A stretch of DNA of 64,000 nucleotides from Daucus carota subsp. sativus (taxonomy: Eukaryota; Streptophyta; Magnoliopsida; Apiales; Apiaceae): assembly GCF_001625215.2 (NCBI RefSeq), contig NC_030383.2, positions 9,684,779-9,748,778 on the forward strand, written 5' to 3'. Under the pieces are notes generated by a model. The model was not told the DNA's origin. It saw only the letters and a list, made by a program, of their open reading frames with translations, and did no database searches. The translations under genes and the position numbers were made by a program. Each line of letters starts with the position of its first letter. Position 1 is the first letter of the stretch. This document shows, one piece after another, positions 24,840-37,700 of this stretch.

Positions 24840-25520
24840 ACCAATTTGCAAACAAAAAAAGTTAACTTTAATACGAGTGTTCTTTACAAAGTTGTGCAAT
24901 CAATTCCTGTTAACATCCAATCAATGTTTAAGATACTAAGAGCATCAAACAGTCTCAAATAAAATCATAAAGATCACACAGGAATCGCGTAAAAAATGTA
25001 GTATATTATACAAATTTACATTGCATACATGAACATCTTCTTCCCACATACTAATTTGAAACAGACTTTGGTAATTACAACCATAAACTTAAGCAACTGA
25101 TTTTTATGTTATGTAAAGGTTATAAGTAAGCTTACTTAACAGTTAAAATAAAGATTTAAGTATTGAGAGAGATGCCTTGGCTTCACCGATATACTTGACT
25201 ATCACCAGCTACGTAAGAAGAGAAATGACCTTGTAGTTGAATAAGAACGAAGCAATGATGAATCCCCTGCGTTCTTAATATGTATCGATCATCAGATGGA
25301 GAAAGGGAGAGAGAAAAAGAGAGATGAAAATAAGAGAGTAGAGTGTTATCTCAATTATGCCCCTACCATTTGTTAATTTCAATTTTGAAGAAAAACGGTG
25401 AAAGAGATGTAAAATGTGAGAGATCAAAAATTTAGGATGCAACATGTCATGTTCAAAATAGTGAGACTAAATCGCAAAAACATCCAGTATTTTGTAAAAG
25501 TGGTATTTACTCTTATTTTA
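24840..25520. other. Stretch without a recognised gene
   Basis: AT-rich sequence with a purine-rich run of gagaga near 25,300-25,330. No open frame shows family resemblance. It could be the promoter or leader of something lost, but I cannot support a gene. Confidence 0.4.
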
Positions 25521-25523
25521 TTA

Positions 25524-26315
25524 GAGCATCTCCAACCGCGTTGGCTATATTCGTTGGCTAAATTGGACCTGTAAGAGCATCTCCAACCATCTAAAACCCT
25601 TGGTTAAAAAGTGAGTTGGCATACTTAAAATAAAAAGATTTAGCCAACAGTTTCAAAAACTCAACTCCAACCACGATCAGCTGTTTTCTATAAATTTAGC
25701 CAACCTCTTATGGATGGCTAAATTTGTCGAACCTCTACAGGTCTGTAAGAAAATCTGTAGGAAGATTGTACATCATTTATTACCATATTGAACTGATATA
25801 TTCTATTTAAACAATTTAAAATATTAATAACATACTATTTTTAAATTATAGCCAACCAATATAGCCAGTACCACTGAAGCAAAATGTCTTACAGGTTCAA
25901 CAAATTTTACATAATGTCTTACAGGTTCAATTTAGCCAACGATTATAGCCAACGCCGTTGGAGATGCTCTAAGACAATATGTAAAATTTGCTGGATCTGT
26001 AAGACATCGTGCTTCAATGGTATTGGTTATATTAGTTGGTTATAATTAAAAAATAGTATGTTATTAATATTGAAATTGTTATAAATAGAATATATCAGTT
26101 TAATATGGTAATAAATGATAGACAATTTTCCTTCAGATTTCTTACAGACTTGGAGAGGTTCGACAAATTTAGTCATCCATAGGAGTCTGGCTATAATTAT
26201 AAATAATAGATGAGCGTGGTTGGAGTGTACTTTTTTTACGATGTTGGCTATAATTTTTAATTATGGTATGCCAACTCACATTTTAACTAATGGTACTCTA
26301 TGGGTGGAGATGCTC
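25524..26315. mobile_element. Tourist-like MITE, outer copy, split by a nested relative
   Basis: Termini are GAGCATCTCCAACC (25524) and the matching GGAGATGCTC (ending 26315). Flanking TTA and CTA are close to a 3-bp TWA-type duplication. Interior sequence is interrupted at 25,572-25,972 by a second copy of the same family in the opposite orientation. Tourist/PIF-Harbinger assignment rests on the 3-bp target site of the inner copy. Confidence 0.7.
25575..25969. mobile_element. Tourist-like MITE, inner copy
   Basis: A 395-bp element with GAGCATCTCCAACC at the left, GGAGATGCTC at the right and an exact TAA duplication (25572-25574 and 25970-25972). Much of it is the reverse complement of 25,973-26,315, for example ttaataacatactattttt against aaaaatagtatgttattaa. 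Confidence 0.82.
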
Positions 26316-26318
26316 CTA

Positions 26319-27263
26319 CTAAATGAATGCTTATTATTTTAAAATTTTAAATGTTCATAATTTTTGAAGTTTTTAAAATTAGTAGAGATACTTAATATTA
26401 CAATAATTTAAGGCATTATTAACGAAACATACATCAACAAAAGTTGACAACACAAACATTTTCTCTTCGCGTTGTCAGCAACAGATTACCATCTCTCAGC
26501 CAAATATTTTGTTAGGAAAAATAGGCCCAAAAAATGCATGTTAAAATAGTTCCATATTTAACGTCAGTACAATATTTTATTATTTTACATTCATGTTTAT
26601 CATCATATTAAAATGAAATTTTATATTTGGGATATTATAAAAATAGTATCAAAAATTTTATGCAATATGTTATATTTCAAACATCGTCGATGAATGGTTC
26701 AAACAAAATGTCCTTGTTTCCGGTGTAAGAAACAGAGATTCCAAAATGCAGAGACGATAAAATCGCACTCGATGAAGAAAGGGTTTGTAAAAGATTACTA
26801 GTAGTGGCATCGACATGGAGAGCCATACTTTGTTTAGACAAAGTAAAGAACAATCCTCCAGACGTTTATATATCGGGTGTTTTCTATAAGAGAGGGGGTG
26901 ACGAAGATTTGTTGGGTTATACACACAGTGACTGCGCTGGAGATATAGGTGACTGAAGAAGTACATGAGCTTATAAGTTTATGATGAGTGGAGAATAGTT
27001 TCATGGACAACAAAGAAGCAATTTGTAGCAGCAGCCTCGTGTGCTTGTGAGTGTTGTGAAAGCTAAGAGTGCCTCTTAGCACTAAAAGGATTATAAAAGA
27101 ATTAAAGGATTGTCTCTTAGCATGCAATATTATACTACTGGAGTACTGGTCCTCCACAAAATATTATACTACTGGTCTGCTGATACTAGAACATGCTAGA
27201 TAAAAACTAGTCTTTTTTCCCATTGGCCTAATCAAAGACTGATTGTTTGATCGGAGAGTGATG
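26319..27263. other. Intergenic stretch downstream of the GATA gene
   Basis: AT-rich. It must include the 3' untranslated region of the minus-strand GATA gene next to 27264. Open frames at 26,670-27,157 look random and match no family I know. Confidence 0.4.
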
Positions 27264-28303
27264 CTAATGAGAGGAAAGATGAGACATGGTTCTCATTTCC
27301 AAGACTTTCTTGTGTGAATTGGAGTGCTTGTAGCTCACAAAAGTTGGACTTTTGGCTGGCCTGTATTCAGGCAACAGCCTGCCTGATTTGTACCTCACTC
27401 CACATGCATTGCACAGGGTCTTTGGACCTAATGGCCCTGCCCTCCATTGTGGGGTCTTCTGTGATAAGCAATGGGTGCATCTTCTTCCCTGCTGCCCATT
27501 CCTGTCTTCTAAGCTTTCCTCTTGTATCTCCATCATCAACTTATTCGTATTATTGTTAACCTTCTTTTCTTCCCCATTTCTCTGCTGCTGCTCCTGCTTC
27601 GATTTTTCGTTCTTAAGTTCTACGATTTCCTCCTTTTTGGGTAAAATAAGCTCACTGTCAGCTAGCCAGTATGCTTGTTCAAGCAAAGGAGGGTCTGAGT
27701 TTGTCATCTGGAGATGGTGGGACCAGCTTGTTAATTGGCTAGTGATTCTTCTGGATTTGTTACCAATTGGGCCTCTGGTTCTTTTGCTTCTTGCCTTGCC
27801 TGGTATCACAAACTTATGCAGGGTAGATGACTTGATGTTTCTTTCCGGTCCTGCCAATTGCAATGGCTTCAAATTTGCCTCTTCTGCTCCTGCATGAGAA
27901 ATCATTGTATTTCCACTGCTGCTGCTTCTAGTTTTTTCAACAATCTGCGGTGTCACTGCAGCAGGGGGCAAGCAATTCCCAGAGCTGGAGAAACAATCTT
28001 CGACGTATATTGACAGCCACTCTAAATTCATGTCAGCTTCCTGCATTATTAGGCAAGATAAGAGACTGTCTTCACAGGCCTTTATGTAAAGTTCCGGTTT
28101 TATAGAGGGAAAAATTGTACCAAAACATAGAATATAGTCTGCATAACAGAAACTTGCACTATAAAAATGTAATAGCATACCATACTGTTGCCGGAAAGCA
28201 TGTCATCCAAGCTGCCAAGCTTAGAGCAAGGAGAAAACAACTGCTCCAGTTCATATTCCGGTGAGAGATCACGTTGAACTGAAATATCCCGGCAAAAGTC
28301 CAT
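27264..28303 (-). CDS. GATA-type zinc-finger transcription factor
   Basis: Two exons: 28303-28181 and 28040-27264, with a 140-bp GT/AG intron, phase 0, encoding 299 residues. The start is the ATG at 28303 (MDFCRDIS). Near the C-terminus is one plant GATA finger, C-X2-C-X18-C-X2-C, with cysteines at 229, 232, 251 and 254 and the signature [19 protein letters not shown]. The conserved basic tail [13 protein letters not shown] and [11 protein letters not shown] follow. These place it in GATA subfamily I (A) of plants, nuclear regulators that bind WGATAR sites, several of them light- or development-linked. Residues about 95-110 are basic ([10 protein letters not shown]), a likely nuclear localisation signal, and a Lys/Glu/Gln-rich stretch precedes the finger. 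The 5' region has CT/GA repeats and a possible leader intron ending cttcaccaccctg|taaattt on the plus strand. The individual orthologue is not assigned. Confidence 0.93.
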
Positions 28304-30307
28304 ATTTGTAAGCAAAGTATATAGCCTTCACCACCCTGTAAATTTAACACAGAGAGAGTAGGAGAGGAGAGGGCAGAGAGAAAGAGAATAGAGTAATTTG
28401 TAGTTCTTATAGTGACTTGTTCCTTTCTTTTCTTTTTCTGAAATGTGCAGTAACTTGTTCTCTGTCGGTAGATAAAAGCAAGAAAACAAAATACCATAGA
28501 TATTCATTAATAAAAAATGAAACCCCACAATCCCATACCCCTGTCTTTTTCCTCTCCCTCACCCATGTCTCTCATTCTCAATTTTTCACTGTAAATAGTT
28601 CTATGCATACATACACAGCCTAATCTCTGTTTCTTCCAGCAAAAATGAAATTGTTGAATATAATTTATGATCCGACTAAGGATCATCCTAGTATTTCAAG
28701 GTCTCGGGAGAACTGGATATTTAACACGGTGTCAAATTCAGTTGTCCGATCATATAATAGTCCCACCCCCTAATACTAAAAAGAATAAAAAAAAATCTTA
28801 ATAAACAATTTATGACCATTTATCAAGGTAAATGAGCTCTCAATCATTCTACTAAAACAGTATATTTTCTTTTGTTGAGTAAAAGCTTTTAAAGGCAGAA
28901 AGTAAGTGATAGGCCCCCCAGTCTAGTGGGCTCTCTATTTCAGTAATACAGGCTTGCACTAGTGCCATTCCTCCCAAGTGAGGGAGAGAATAATGGCATT
29001 GAGCTTGTAATAAGCACACACACCAAGACATGATAACACAAAAACACACAGTATATTTGCAAACCAAAAAAATCTGACAATATGGTGCCAGATTCTCGAA
29101 TCTCCAGAGCGATTATATTCTGAAATTGGTAATCACTTGTGCTGTTCTGCATCAGGACAGTAAAGAGTGAGCTGAGCAGCAATCCAATTGCTTAAAAAAG
29201 GGCAAATGAACAAGAAATTCAAAAAGAGAGGAATAAATATCTTGTCAATTTACTGAGATATTCTACTCATCTAATCAGGGTATGCACTTGGGAACATAAT
29301 ATATGCAACCACACAGGCACACACCTGAACTGATATCTCCAGTAAGATGAAACTTTATTTTCTGAAAGGGTCTTTCAGGTTTATAATAGAAGAATTTCAC
29401 TAGAAGGAGATCCTTGTGGAGACATTGTTCTTCCTTCTGGTAATAGTGTACATTTTCTTCAGTAAAGAGTACTAATATCCAAGAATGTTAAACCTCATGT
29501 GTAATAATCATCACACAGCCAATTATAGTCCCATGACAACCATTTTGGGAGCACATGCAACTGGCTATACATAATTGCGAGTTGGGACCTTTAGTCTTGT
29601 AGTATACAAATTTAGCGACGACAAAAAAAGAAAAGGAAGAATGTTTCAAACACATAACATGGTTTATTCAATGATACGATTCACAGGATAGAAAGAAACG
29701 ATGTGACTAAAACCTGTGCATAACTAGAACAATTATGATACTATCAGATTTTTTATGGTAACAGATAGATTATCCCTAACTACCAATTATAGTATTTATT
29801 GTATCGATAACTTGCTGATACCTCATGCTCATAGCAGTTAAACACAAAATAGAAGTGAAAGCACAGTACCTTGGATATGGTTCCTTTAATTTGCGTGTCT
29901 ACCAGCAGGTTCCCAAGACCCAAAAAAGATCAATTGAACGATTAACATGAAGTAAAGCAAGTAATTCTACAGAGTTTATGGAGAATCTTGGGTGCATGTA
30001 CCCAGCAAACTTTATATGTTTAAGAACTAACGAGACCTCCAAATAAGGATAAAAGGTAAAGTCACTTCATTAAATATATAACAGGTAAATATTAATACAA
30101 CTTTATATACATGCCGAACCATTAGAAACTAGGAAACGAAGCCTAAAACCCAAATTTACAAGAACTTCTGTTTACATATGTGACAGAATGTAGTGAGACG
30201 CTTACAACGGAGTAGAATAGAGATGATATTAATGTCTTAAGGTTACGTTTTATGTTATACTGAAATGTAAAAGTGAACCCTGTGTTGATGGATCAACATG
30301 ATGATGG
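28304..30307. other. Intergenic stretch between GATA 5' end and HNH gene 3' end
   Basis: The first 300-400 bp should be the GATA promoter and leader, with a GA-rich run at 28,350-28,390. The last 100 or so bases should be the 3' untranslated region of the HNH gene. The middle shows no coding frame of note and no clear repeat. Confidence 0.45.
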
Positions 30308-33092
30308 CTATGCTAGGTATTCATGCCACTCTTCCGGTGTTTGCTTTCCCATTTTCAGCATCTGTATCGCACTGTTTGTCAAGGGTATGGCAATTATGTC
30401 ATAGTCTTTAGGGGCCTGCAAAAATAAAAGAAGGCAGGACCATAATACTTATTGCTAATCAACTCATTACATTATTATGACGGTTTCAAACCCCCAAATA
30501 TTCTCTGTTGATCAACTTGGTTAGGAATTCCTGATTCTTCAAAATTTCATAAAGTTAACATATGTAGATAAATAAGTTCTTGACTTCTTGCTGAATTCAG
30601 TTAAGGGGAAAATAAATTATCACCTTAGGGATCTTCTTCAATTTCATGTTTGCTTCCTCCAAAATCTTTTGACCTTTTCTATTATTGCAACGGGAACATG
30701 CAGTAACCTGTCAACCAAAAGAAAGCACAAGTGATAAAATATGTCAAAAATGATAATGAAGAATGCAGTATCATGTCATACTAAGACTAATTTTACTAGA
30801 ATCTACAAACACAGTATCATTCAAAATGTCGGAAATGTCTTTTTATGGTAATAGTGTTTTATATTTTAATAGTTGGATATTATAGCAATTGGAAGCTTAC
30901 AAATATGGCACAATACACATTGATAAATACATTCTACAGTGTCCTACCAGGTTTTCCCATGTCCATTCCCCACCTCGCGCAGTTGGAACTACATGGTCGA
31001 TTGTTAGGTTTTCGCTCGAAGAACAGTACCTGTTGCCAGGAGGAATTCCATAAAATAAGATATAAAATTAACCTAGACTGCTTTATAAGATATTAAAAAC
31101 TTTACTAAGCAAAGATATAATTAGACCAAGCTACATTACTGCAGATAACAGCTATTTTGGAATGACTGGTGTCCCTATCTGATAGGAAAAAATGCAGCCT
31201 TTAATTACCTTGAATTAGCCAGTTCATGGTAATCTCAAAGAATGAAGTTGTGTGATATTTCTCTCCCAATATTTCTACTACCATCTCCCTCTCTACCTCT
31301 CTGTAAATTGCCTGGTCTCACATTAAACCTCTCTATTTCTTATAGTTATACACTCTTATTCTATATTGTATTCGCCTAATTCCAGATGCCAAAATAGTAA
31401 GAAAACTAAAAAATTAGAACAACAATCCTTGTTAGTTGTCAGTGTACTCTCTCAGCAAAATGTGGAACAAGGAAACATACAAGCTATAACTACAAAAAGT
31501 ATAACTAATATATAATAAGTGAATTTTTTTAAGAGGGGATAGTGCAAAGATATAAAACTTGACAATCAGTTGGGCAGAAATCCTAGTGCATGAATTCGTA
31601 AGTAGTTAAGTGCTTTTCAGATTAACCATATGAACTGTGGAATCTGCTATAGGTTGAGTAAAAAGAGACAAGAAAATAGATCAATCTAAAGGTAGTTATG
31701 ATGGACATACAAAAAGCTATATAGCATCTGATGATCATTGCATGACAATCCCTACAATAGGCAACATTGCAATTATCTACCTAACAATGATGTTATAAAC
31801 AGATATTTACAACTTCTACAATATTAAACTTCTCCAAGTGGTGCATTCATAAGCAAGTGCAATCTGACAAGCAAAGGATGAAATGTATTGCTGCTCATTA
31901 CCCAAGAACAAACAAGTGGCAAATGGTAAAGATGCCATTTTAATGATGACTAAATATATCGGAAAGTATATGAAGAGTACTTACTGACAAGTAAAATTGT
32001 CCCGAGCAAGTACATTTTTACGACTGAGGGTACTTCTTATTCTTCTTCTTTTGACAACTTGCAGCAAATGTGGCACCTGGCAGAAGAAACCAAAGATACC
32101 ATTAAAATATTATCTTCATAAGTGATTCCTTAAAGATTAATCACATTCAGAAAAGTTTTAACAAATCAATATCAAAGTGCCAAAACAATTGAGGCAGTGA
32201 TGGTGTAATGCTGTGCTAGTAGAATCAATGAATTAAAGGAACAATATTCCTCACTTCGCCCCAACTCGTCTCCAATAAGAGAAATTATACATCAAACAAC
32301 AAGTCCTAGTTGCATACCCTTAAAACAGCAGGTATATAGAAGGATCCACTGGGAGAATTAACAGTCTGATCATAATATTCCAGAACATCAGCCTGTAAAA
32401 TACAAAATATTTAATGCATTCTCCTAATTATATGCAGCAGACAGGAAAACCAATCTAGATTCAGATCTTAAATATCAAAAATATTATAACTCGATACAAT
32501 CCAAAATTTGAAATCAATATTTTTACGAGCTCTCTGCTGTACAAAATTGTAAGCAATCAATTTAGTATGAGTCATAATCAGACAGCTAACTAGCGAAGTG
32601 TTTACTAACAACGAGGGAAACTGAAATTAGGAAACAAAAATCATTTAGACCTTGTCCATAAACTCCAAGCAAATAGCGCGTTTCCAGCAGACAACATTTA
32701 CAGGCCTGAAACAACAGGCGGCACAACATAACAAGTATATATTCAAATTTAACAAACTAGGTCTAGAAGAGATGCAAAATAAGTTGAAACCTGTAAGAAA
32801 TATCCAGTACAAGACCTCGAAAACAAGACAATTCGTCTCTACCAAACTCCGGATCATCGAAAAACAGATCATAACCAACATTACAAAAGCCGCTATCATC
32901 CACATTGCTAACATCTTCTCTGAACTTATAATCATCAGGCGAGGATGACACAGACGAGGAAGCCGATGAAAGTAGCTTAGTAGTAGTAGTTGAAACAAAT
33001 CTGATTTTGCTCTTTGGTTCGAAACCAATCAACGTCGCCTCGCCATTAAAGAGTGGTTTTCCTCGACACTGCGCTCTAATCAACTGTGCCAT
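30308..33092 (-). CDS. HNH endonuclease-domain protein
   Basis: Seven exons: 33092-32791, 32705-32651, 32392-32318, 32076-31985, 31029-30948, 30707-30624 and 30415-30308. All borders are GT/AG with agreeing phases, giving 265 residues. The first exon is a Ser/Thr-rich leader that could target an organelle. The second starts the conserved block ([16 protein letters not shown]). The HNH zinc-bound nuclease fold is spread over exons 4-6: CxxC at 174/177, the LTIDHVVP core with Asp186-His187, the RGGEW loop, Asn201, and a second CxxC at 206/209. This is the widespread McrA-like HNH type; in plants it is a conserved single-domain protein of unclear role, so catalysis is inferred from motifs. The 955-bp intron 4 is the longest. 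The gene is divergent from the dehydrogenase at 33313, only 220 bp apart. Confidence 0.92.
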
Positions 33093-33312
33093 TTACTAAT
33101 CACCGATAACACAATATCAATATCATGTCATATTTGTTCCGCAGAAATGTAGAATCGAATTTGTTTTATCCAAAAAACCGTTACCACATATTTTGGCTAT
33201 ATATATCATACTGTCCTCGATGTTATTGGGCCTTGAAAAATGGGCCGTGTCATGGGTCAAATCGTGGTATTAGTAGAATCTGTTGTGATTCAGATTTGGT
33301 TATTTTGGACTC
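33093..33312. promoter_or_regulatory. Shared 220-bp divergent promoter region
   Basis: This is the whole space between the ATGs of the HNH gene (minus) and the dehydrogenase (plus). It has TATATAT at 33198-33204 and two TGGGCC site-II elements at 33227-33232 and 33241-33246, motifs bound by TCP factors and common in promoters of growth-related and organelle genes. Bidirectional action is inferred from spacing. Confidence 0.6.
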
Positions 33313-34095
33313 ATGGAGGAAGCTACACAAAATTCATCTCCGCTCAAACTGCAAGATAAAGTCGCCGTCGTCACCGGCGGCTCCAGAGGGATCGGGCGAG
33401 CCATATCGCTCCACCTCGCTTCACTCGGTTGCAAACTCGTTATTAATTACACCGCGAACTCAGTTCAAGCGAATCTCCTCAGTAGCGAGCTCAACGCCGC
33501 CTCTTCAACTTCACGCGCCGTCGCGGTGCAAGCCGACATCTCCGACCCGCTGCAGGTGAGTCGCCTCTTCGATGCGGCCGAGTCATCCTTCAACTCGCCC
33601 GTCCACATCGTCGTCAACTCGGCCGGCGTGCTCGACTCGTCGTACTCCTCTGTATCAGATACAAATATAGATGACTTCGACCGCACGTTTCGAGTCAACA
33701 CGCGCGGCGCGTTTCTGTGCATGAAGGAGGCGGCGAGTCGGCTGGGTTGTGGCGGGAGGATCGTGTGCATGACGTCATCGATGGTGGCGGGGTTGAAGCC
33801 GGGGTACGGGGCGTATGCGGCGTCCAAGGCGGCGGTGGAGGCGATGGTGAAGGTGATGGCCAAGGAGCTGAGAGGGAGGGGGATCACGGTGAACTGTGTG
33901 GCGCCGGGGCCGGTGGCGACGGAGATGTTCTACGAAGGGAAGACGGAGGAGATGGTGGAGAGGGCGGTGGCGGAGTGTCCGTTGGGGCGGTTGGGGGTGG
34001 TGGAGGACGTGGCGCCGGTGGTGGGGTTTCTGGTAAGTGAGGAGGGAGGGTGGGTTAATGGCCAGGTCATTAAAGTTAATGGTGGTTATGTGTGA
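33313..34095 (+). CDS. Short-chain dehydrogenase/reductase (SDR)
   Basis: A single exon of 260 residues. It is a classical SDR on a Rossmann fold: the nucleotide-binding TGGSRGIG at 21-28, the structural NSAG at 102-105, Asn129, catalytic Ser155 and the YxxxK pair Tyr168/Lys172. PGPV follows near 208. It ends in the usual substrate-loop and KVNGGYV tail. It resembles plant NADPH-dependent aldehyde-reductase-like proteins that reduce reactive carbonyls, but the substrate cannot be read from sequence. No clear transit peptide is seen, so it is probably cytosolic. The gene is intronless and far more GC-rich, especially its second half, than the surrounding AT-rich DNA, so long open frames appear on other strands too. 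It shares its upstream region with the HNH gene. Confidence 0.95.
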   Translation: MEEATQNSSPLKLQDKVAVVTGGSRGIGRAISLHLASLGCKLVINYTANSVQANLLSSELNAASSTSRAVAVQADISDPLQVSRLFDAAESSFNSPVHIVVNSAGVLDSSYSSVSDTNIDDFDRTFRVNTRGAFLCMKEAASRLGCGGRIVCMTSSMVAGLKPGYGAYAASKAAVEAMVKVMAKELRGRGITVNCVAPGPVATEMFYEGKTEEMVERAVAECPLGRLGVVEDVAPVVGFLVSEEGGWVNGQVIKVNGGYV

Positions 34096-34790
34096 GTTTA
34101 TTATTTTGGTTTAAGATTATAATCGGTTCCTAATCATTATTAATTCTACAGTTAATTTACGGATTCAAAATATAAAATGTACTCTCTCGGTTCTATAATT
34201 TATTCTTAAAATTTTTCTTTTCTGTCTAAAAATTTGAATGTTATATTTTTATTCAGAAAAAGAAAATTTTAAAAATAAGTTGTAAAACTATATTTTATAA
34301 AAGCATTAATGCGTGTCGAAAATTAAATGGGACAGAGCATGACTCTCTAAATGATCGGAAGGCGTTATATCCGACCAATTTTGGCAGTGAGAAAAGTCCC
34401 TTGGTTGTAGTAGACACTTGTTTATCTAGTTGATAAATCTGCTCACTAAGTCCGTTGGCAGATTGTTGTATCGATTGTGATCGTACATTATGCAACTCTG
34501 CAAGTTTCGAGCTGAGGGCCACACCAATTAACACAAGATCACACCCTTGTGCTATATATTTCAGATATAATGTTATCGGTTTCAATAATTATATATAATT
34601 GTCTCACACAGGAAAAAAATGGCGTAATTATAGCAGTAAGAATAGCTGCTATTACTTGCAGATCAACTCTTCACCTTCTTACAATCCCCAAAAGCCCCAT
34701 GGATAATGAGTTCAAATAATCAAGTACTACTTGAGAAGAGGTATAAATCTACATTATAAAACTAAAAATGTATCATCAACAAATTTTTAT
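34096..34790. other. Intergenic stretch between two convergent 3' ends
   Basis: It contains the 3' untranslated regions of the dehydrogenase and the minus-strand kinase and a Stowaway-like MITE (34,182-34,337). No gene is seen. Confidence 0.5.
34182..34337. mobile_element. Possible Stowaway-like MITE
   Basis: It begins ctctctcggttct after a TA and ends near gggacagag. The interior has complementary A/T-rich arms (aaaatttttctttt against agaaaattttaaaaat). Terminal matching is imperfect, so the borders are approximate. Confidence 0.4.
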
Positions 34791-37700
34791 TCATCTTCGT
34801 GTGGCAAATCCACGACTGCTTTGCCAAGTAGATGGCGCCGACCCTTCTGATCTGGATGACATCGTACGAGCTGCTGATATAGCTTCTTTTGACAGTTTCT
34901 CCGTTTGGTGGCTTGGAGCAGGAGAAACTTTTGATTGTTTACAAGATCTTACATGAGAGTGTTTCCATACAGCGGGATCAGGTAGGGACATGGGGTCCCC
35001 CACATCATTGTCTCCATCAGAAGATGCTCGTGAATGAGAACGTTTCAAAGAAGGGATCTTATCCAGAATATTTACCACTTCTGACATTCTTGGGCGATAT
35101 TTGGGTTCAATATGAGCACATTGTAATGCAAGATTTGCAGCCACATAAGCTCCCTTCCGGCTGTACTGTCCCTCTAATTTTGAGTCCATTATTCGAAATA
35201 GCTTACGCTTGTCAGGTAGCTGTGGCTTTACCCAATCTAACAGTTTCTGTTCTGGACGAGCTCTACTTCTATCAACTGCAAAACGTCCTGTTAAAAGTTC
35301 CAGCAACACTATTCCAAAACTATAGACGTCGCACTTGGTAGTGAGCCGACCTGTTTAACAAAAAAATGAAAGTTTTGAAAAAAGAAGAAATATTGACATA
35401 GGATGAATTTCCTAATTATAGAACGCATCATTGACATTACCTACGATTTCTAGTGTCACGTATAAATTCATGTATGAAATAAAGGATGAAACTTGTCAAG
35501 TTTTATTATGTGCTTATAACAAAATTAGGTGACCAGAATGTAATATAAAAAATATGATACTAAACAAATATTTTATGCTTAATGAAGATGTAAAAAAGTT
35601 CCATTTCATGAAACTTAAAAGAAAATGGCATGATATTATACGAGGAAAAAATTCTATGGAGTCTTGGTTATTATCAGGAGAAAACTATCTTTCATAATTT
35701 CTTATGTCATGACAACGCTAGAGTAAACTACTATATAATAAATGAGCTTCGACAACGATAGAGTAAACCACTATAATACAAATGAGCTTCGATTACAACT
35801 GTAGCCAAAAATTGTAAATGTAAACTTTTGACTTATAAATGTAGAAATTACAATGTCAATTTAATCCTTGATATTGAGACTTTGATGAATCTTAGTAAGT
35901 AATTCTTAAATTTTAAGATAGTGTGACCATATTTGTGGAATCTGATCCTAAAAAGGACTTAAGATCCTGTAATCTAAGCACAAAGTCGAAAGAATTGATG
36001 AGATCACGATCTATCCCATTTCAAAGAATTAAAACCAAAGATGGATGATATTTTCATTTTTTTATTTTGCGGTTATATCTTATTGTGCGTGCAATTCTTA
36101 AATAAATACAATGAAAAATAACATAAAATATGATCATCCTTATATGCTAGACAACGATGCAGTGACAAATGCATGTATAAAATATTATCATTAATGTTTA
36201 AATGCAAAATAAAAAAGAAGCAATATATATATATATATATAGACCTGTGGCACAATATTCCGGGGCTGCATAACCTTCGGTACCAAAGACTCGAGTGGTT
36301 ACATGAGTCATATCACCTGTTGGACCAGCTTTCACCAACCCAAAATCTGAAAGCTTTGCATTGAATTCCTGCATTAATTAAATATAAGTAAATTATTATA
36401 AGGATAACACCTTTTAAATGATTATCAAACAGAACTGTATATGTAGCAAAATAAATGTTTTGTTAATAGAGGACTAGACATAATAGTTTGCTGAAAAAAT
36501 CGACCTTTAATTAACATTGATCTACTTGTTTGGTGAATAATATTTTGGTAGAGGATTTGTTAGCAGATAATGCAAGACCTCACTAAAAATGAATATAATA
36601 TTGTCCTAAGCATACCGAATCCAACAAAACATTGGAAGCCTTAAAATCACGGAAGATAATCTGAGGGTCAGATTCATGCAGGAAAGAAAGACCTCGGGCA
36701 CTATCAATAGCAACTTTAATTCTTATATCCCATGAGAGAGGTCGTCCACTTCCTGAAAAGTAGACAAATCTAAACTTAATAAAACATTCATACTTGTATA
36801 GTTTAGAAACATGTCTCTCTTTTGATTAATATGTGATATTGTAGTCACTTATTCATAATATGGTTTTTACTAGCATTAGAATAAATTTATCACAAATCTC
36901 ACTTGTGTGTTGCAAAAATAAATTACTGATCAATATCAAATGGCTTGCTTATTTCTTTTGTAAGTATATGTGGGTCACCAAAAGTTTTTGGCCTCTATTG
37001 ATACTCTTAACAAGAGACATGTTGCACTAAATATTTTTTGTTAAATGATATTATGCGGACTTGACATGGACCTAACTAACAGTTAATGTAGACTTTTGAC
37101 AACAAGAAATCAAAAGGAAAATATGACAACTAAAGAGTCTATCTATCTCAAAATAACATATATACTACAAACAATAAAATATAAATCAATCGACACTTGA
37201 AGAAAGCCCCAATCCTTTTAAACGAGTGTATAGTCAATGAAAGACGTAACTGAAATTGTAATTCAAGTAGATTTGTTGAATAATTAATAGTTGATCCTGA
37301 TACTACTCAAAGGGTTATAATGAAGTAAGCTACGAGGATTATATAATATAAGCGAGTCGAGTTTGAGTTACACTGACACATCAACCTTTACATTTTATCA
37401 AATTTTAAGAAAATTAACAGAATGCAACATGTTTCTAGTTAAGTGTTTCAGTAAAGATCAAAAACTTCTTGGTGACTTGCATGATAGTGTGATACACTAG
37501 AATGGCATAAGTGAGTCATTTGATGATAATTAATCTACAAATTTATGATATTTATCTTAAGCGTTTTCGTGAAATGTAATTTTTTATTACAAATAATATC
37601 TTTCTTGGCATTCACCACTTAACATACATCTCAAAAAATTACTTTTGACGAAATAGATAGAAAAGGTGACATAATCACAACTTTGCAAACACGAAGGTGC

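Noticed and set aside
26670-27157. Two overlapping minus-strand open frames of about 100 residues
   Set aside because: AT-rich composition, no start context, no family; probably the downstream flank of the GATA gene.
27352-27897. A 181-residue plus-strand open frame over the GATA gene
   Set aside because: It is a shadow of the GATA exon on the opposite strand, which has clear zinc-finger coding.
33465-34040. Long open frames on both strands within the dehydrogenase gene
   Set aside because: They arise from the high GC content of the real SDR frame, which has all catalytic motifs.
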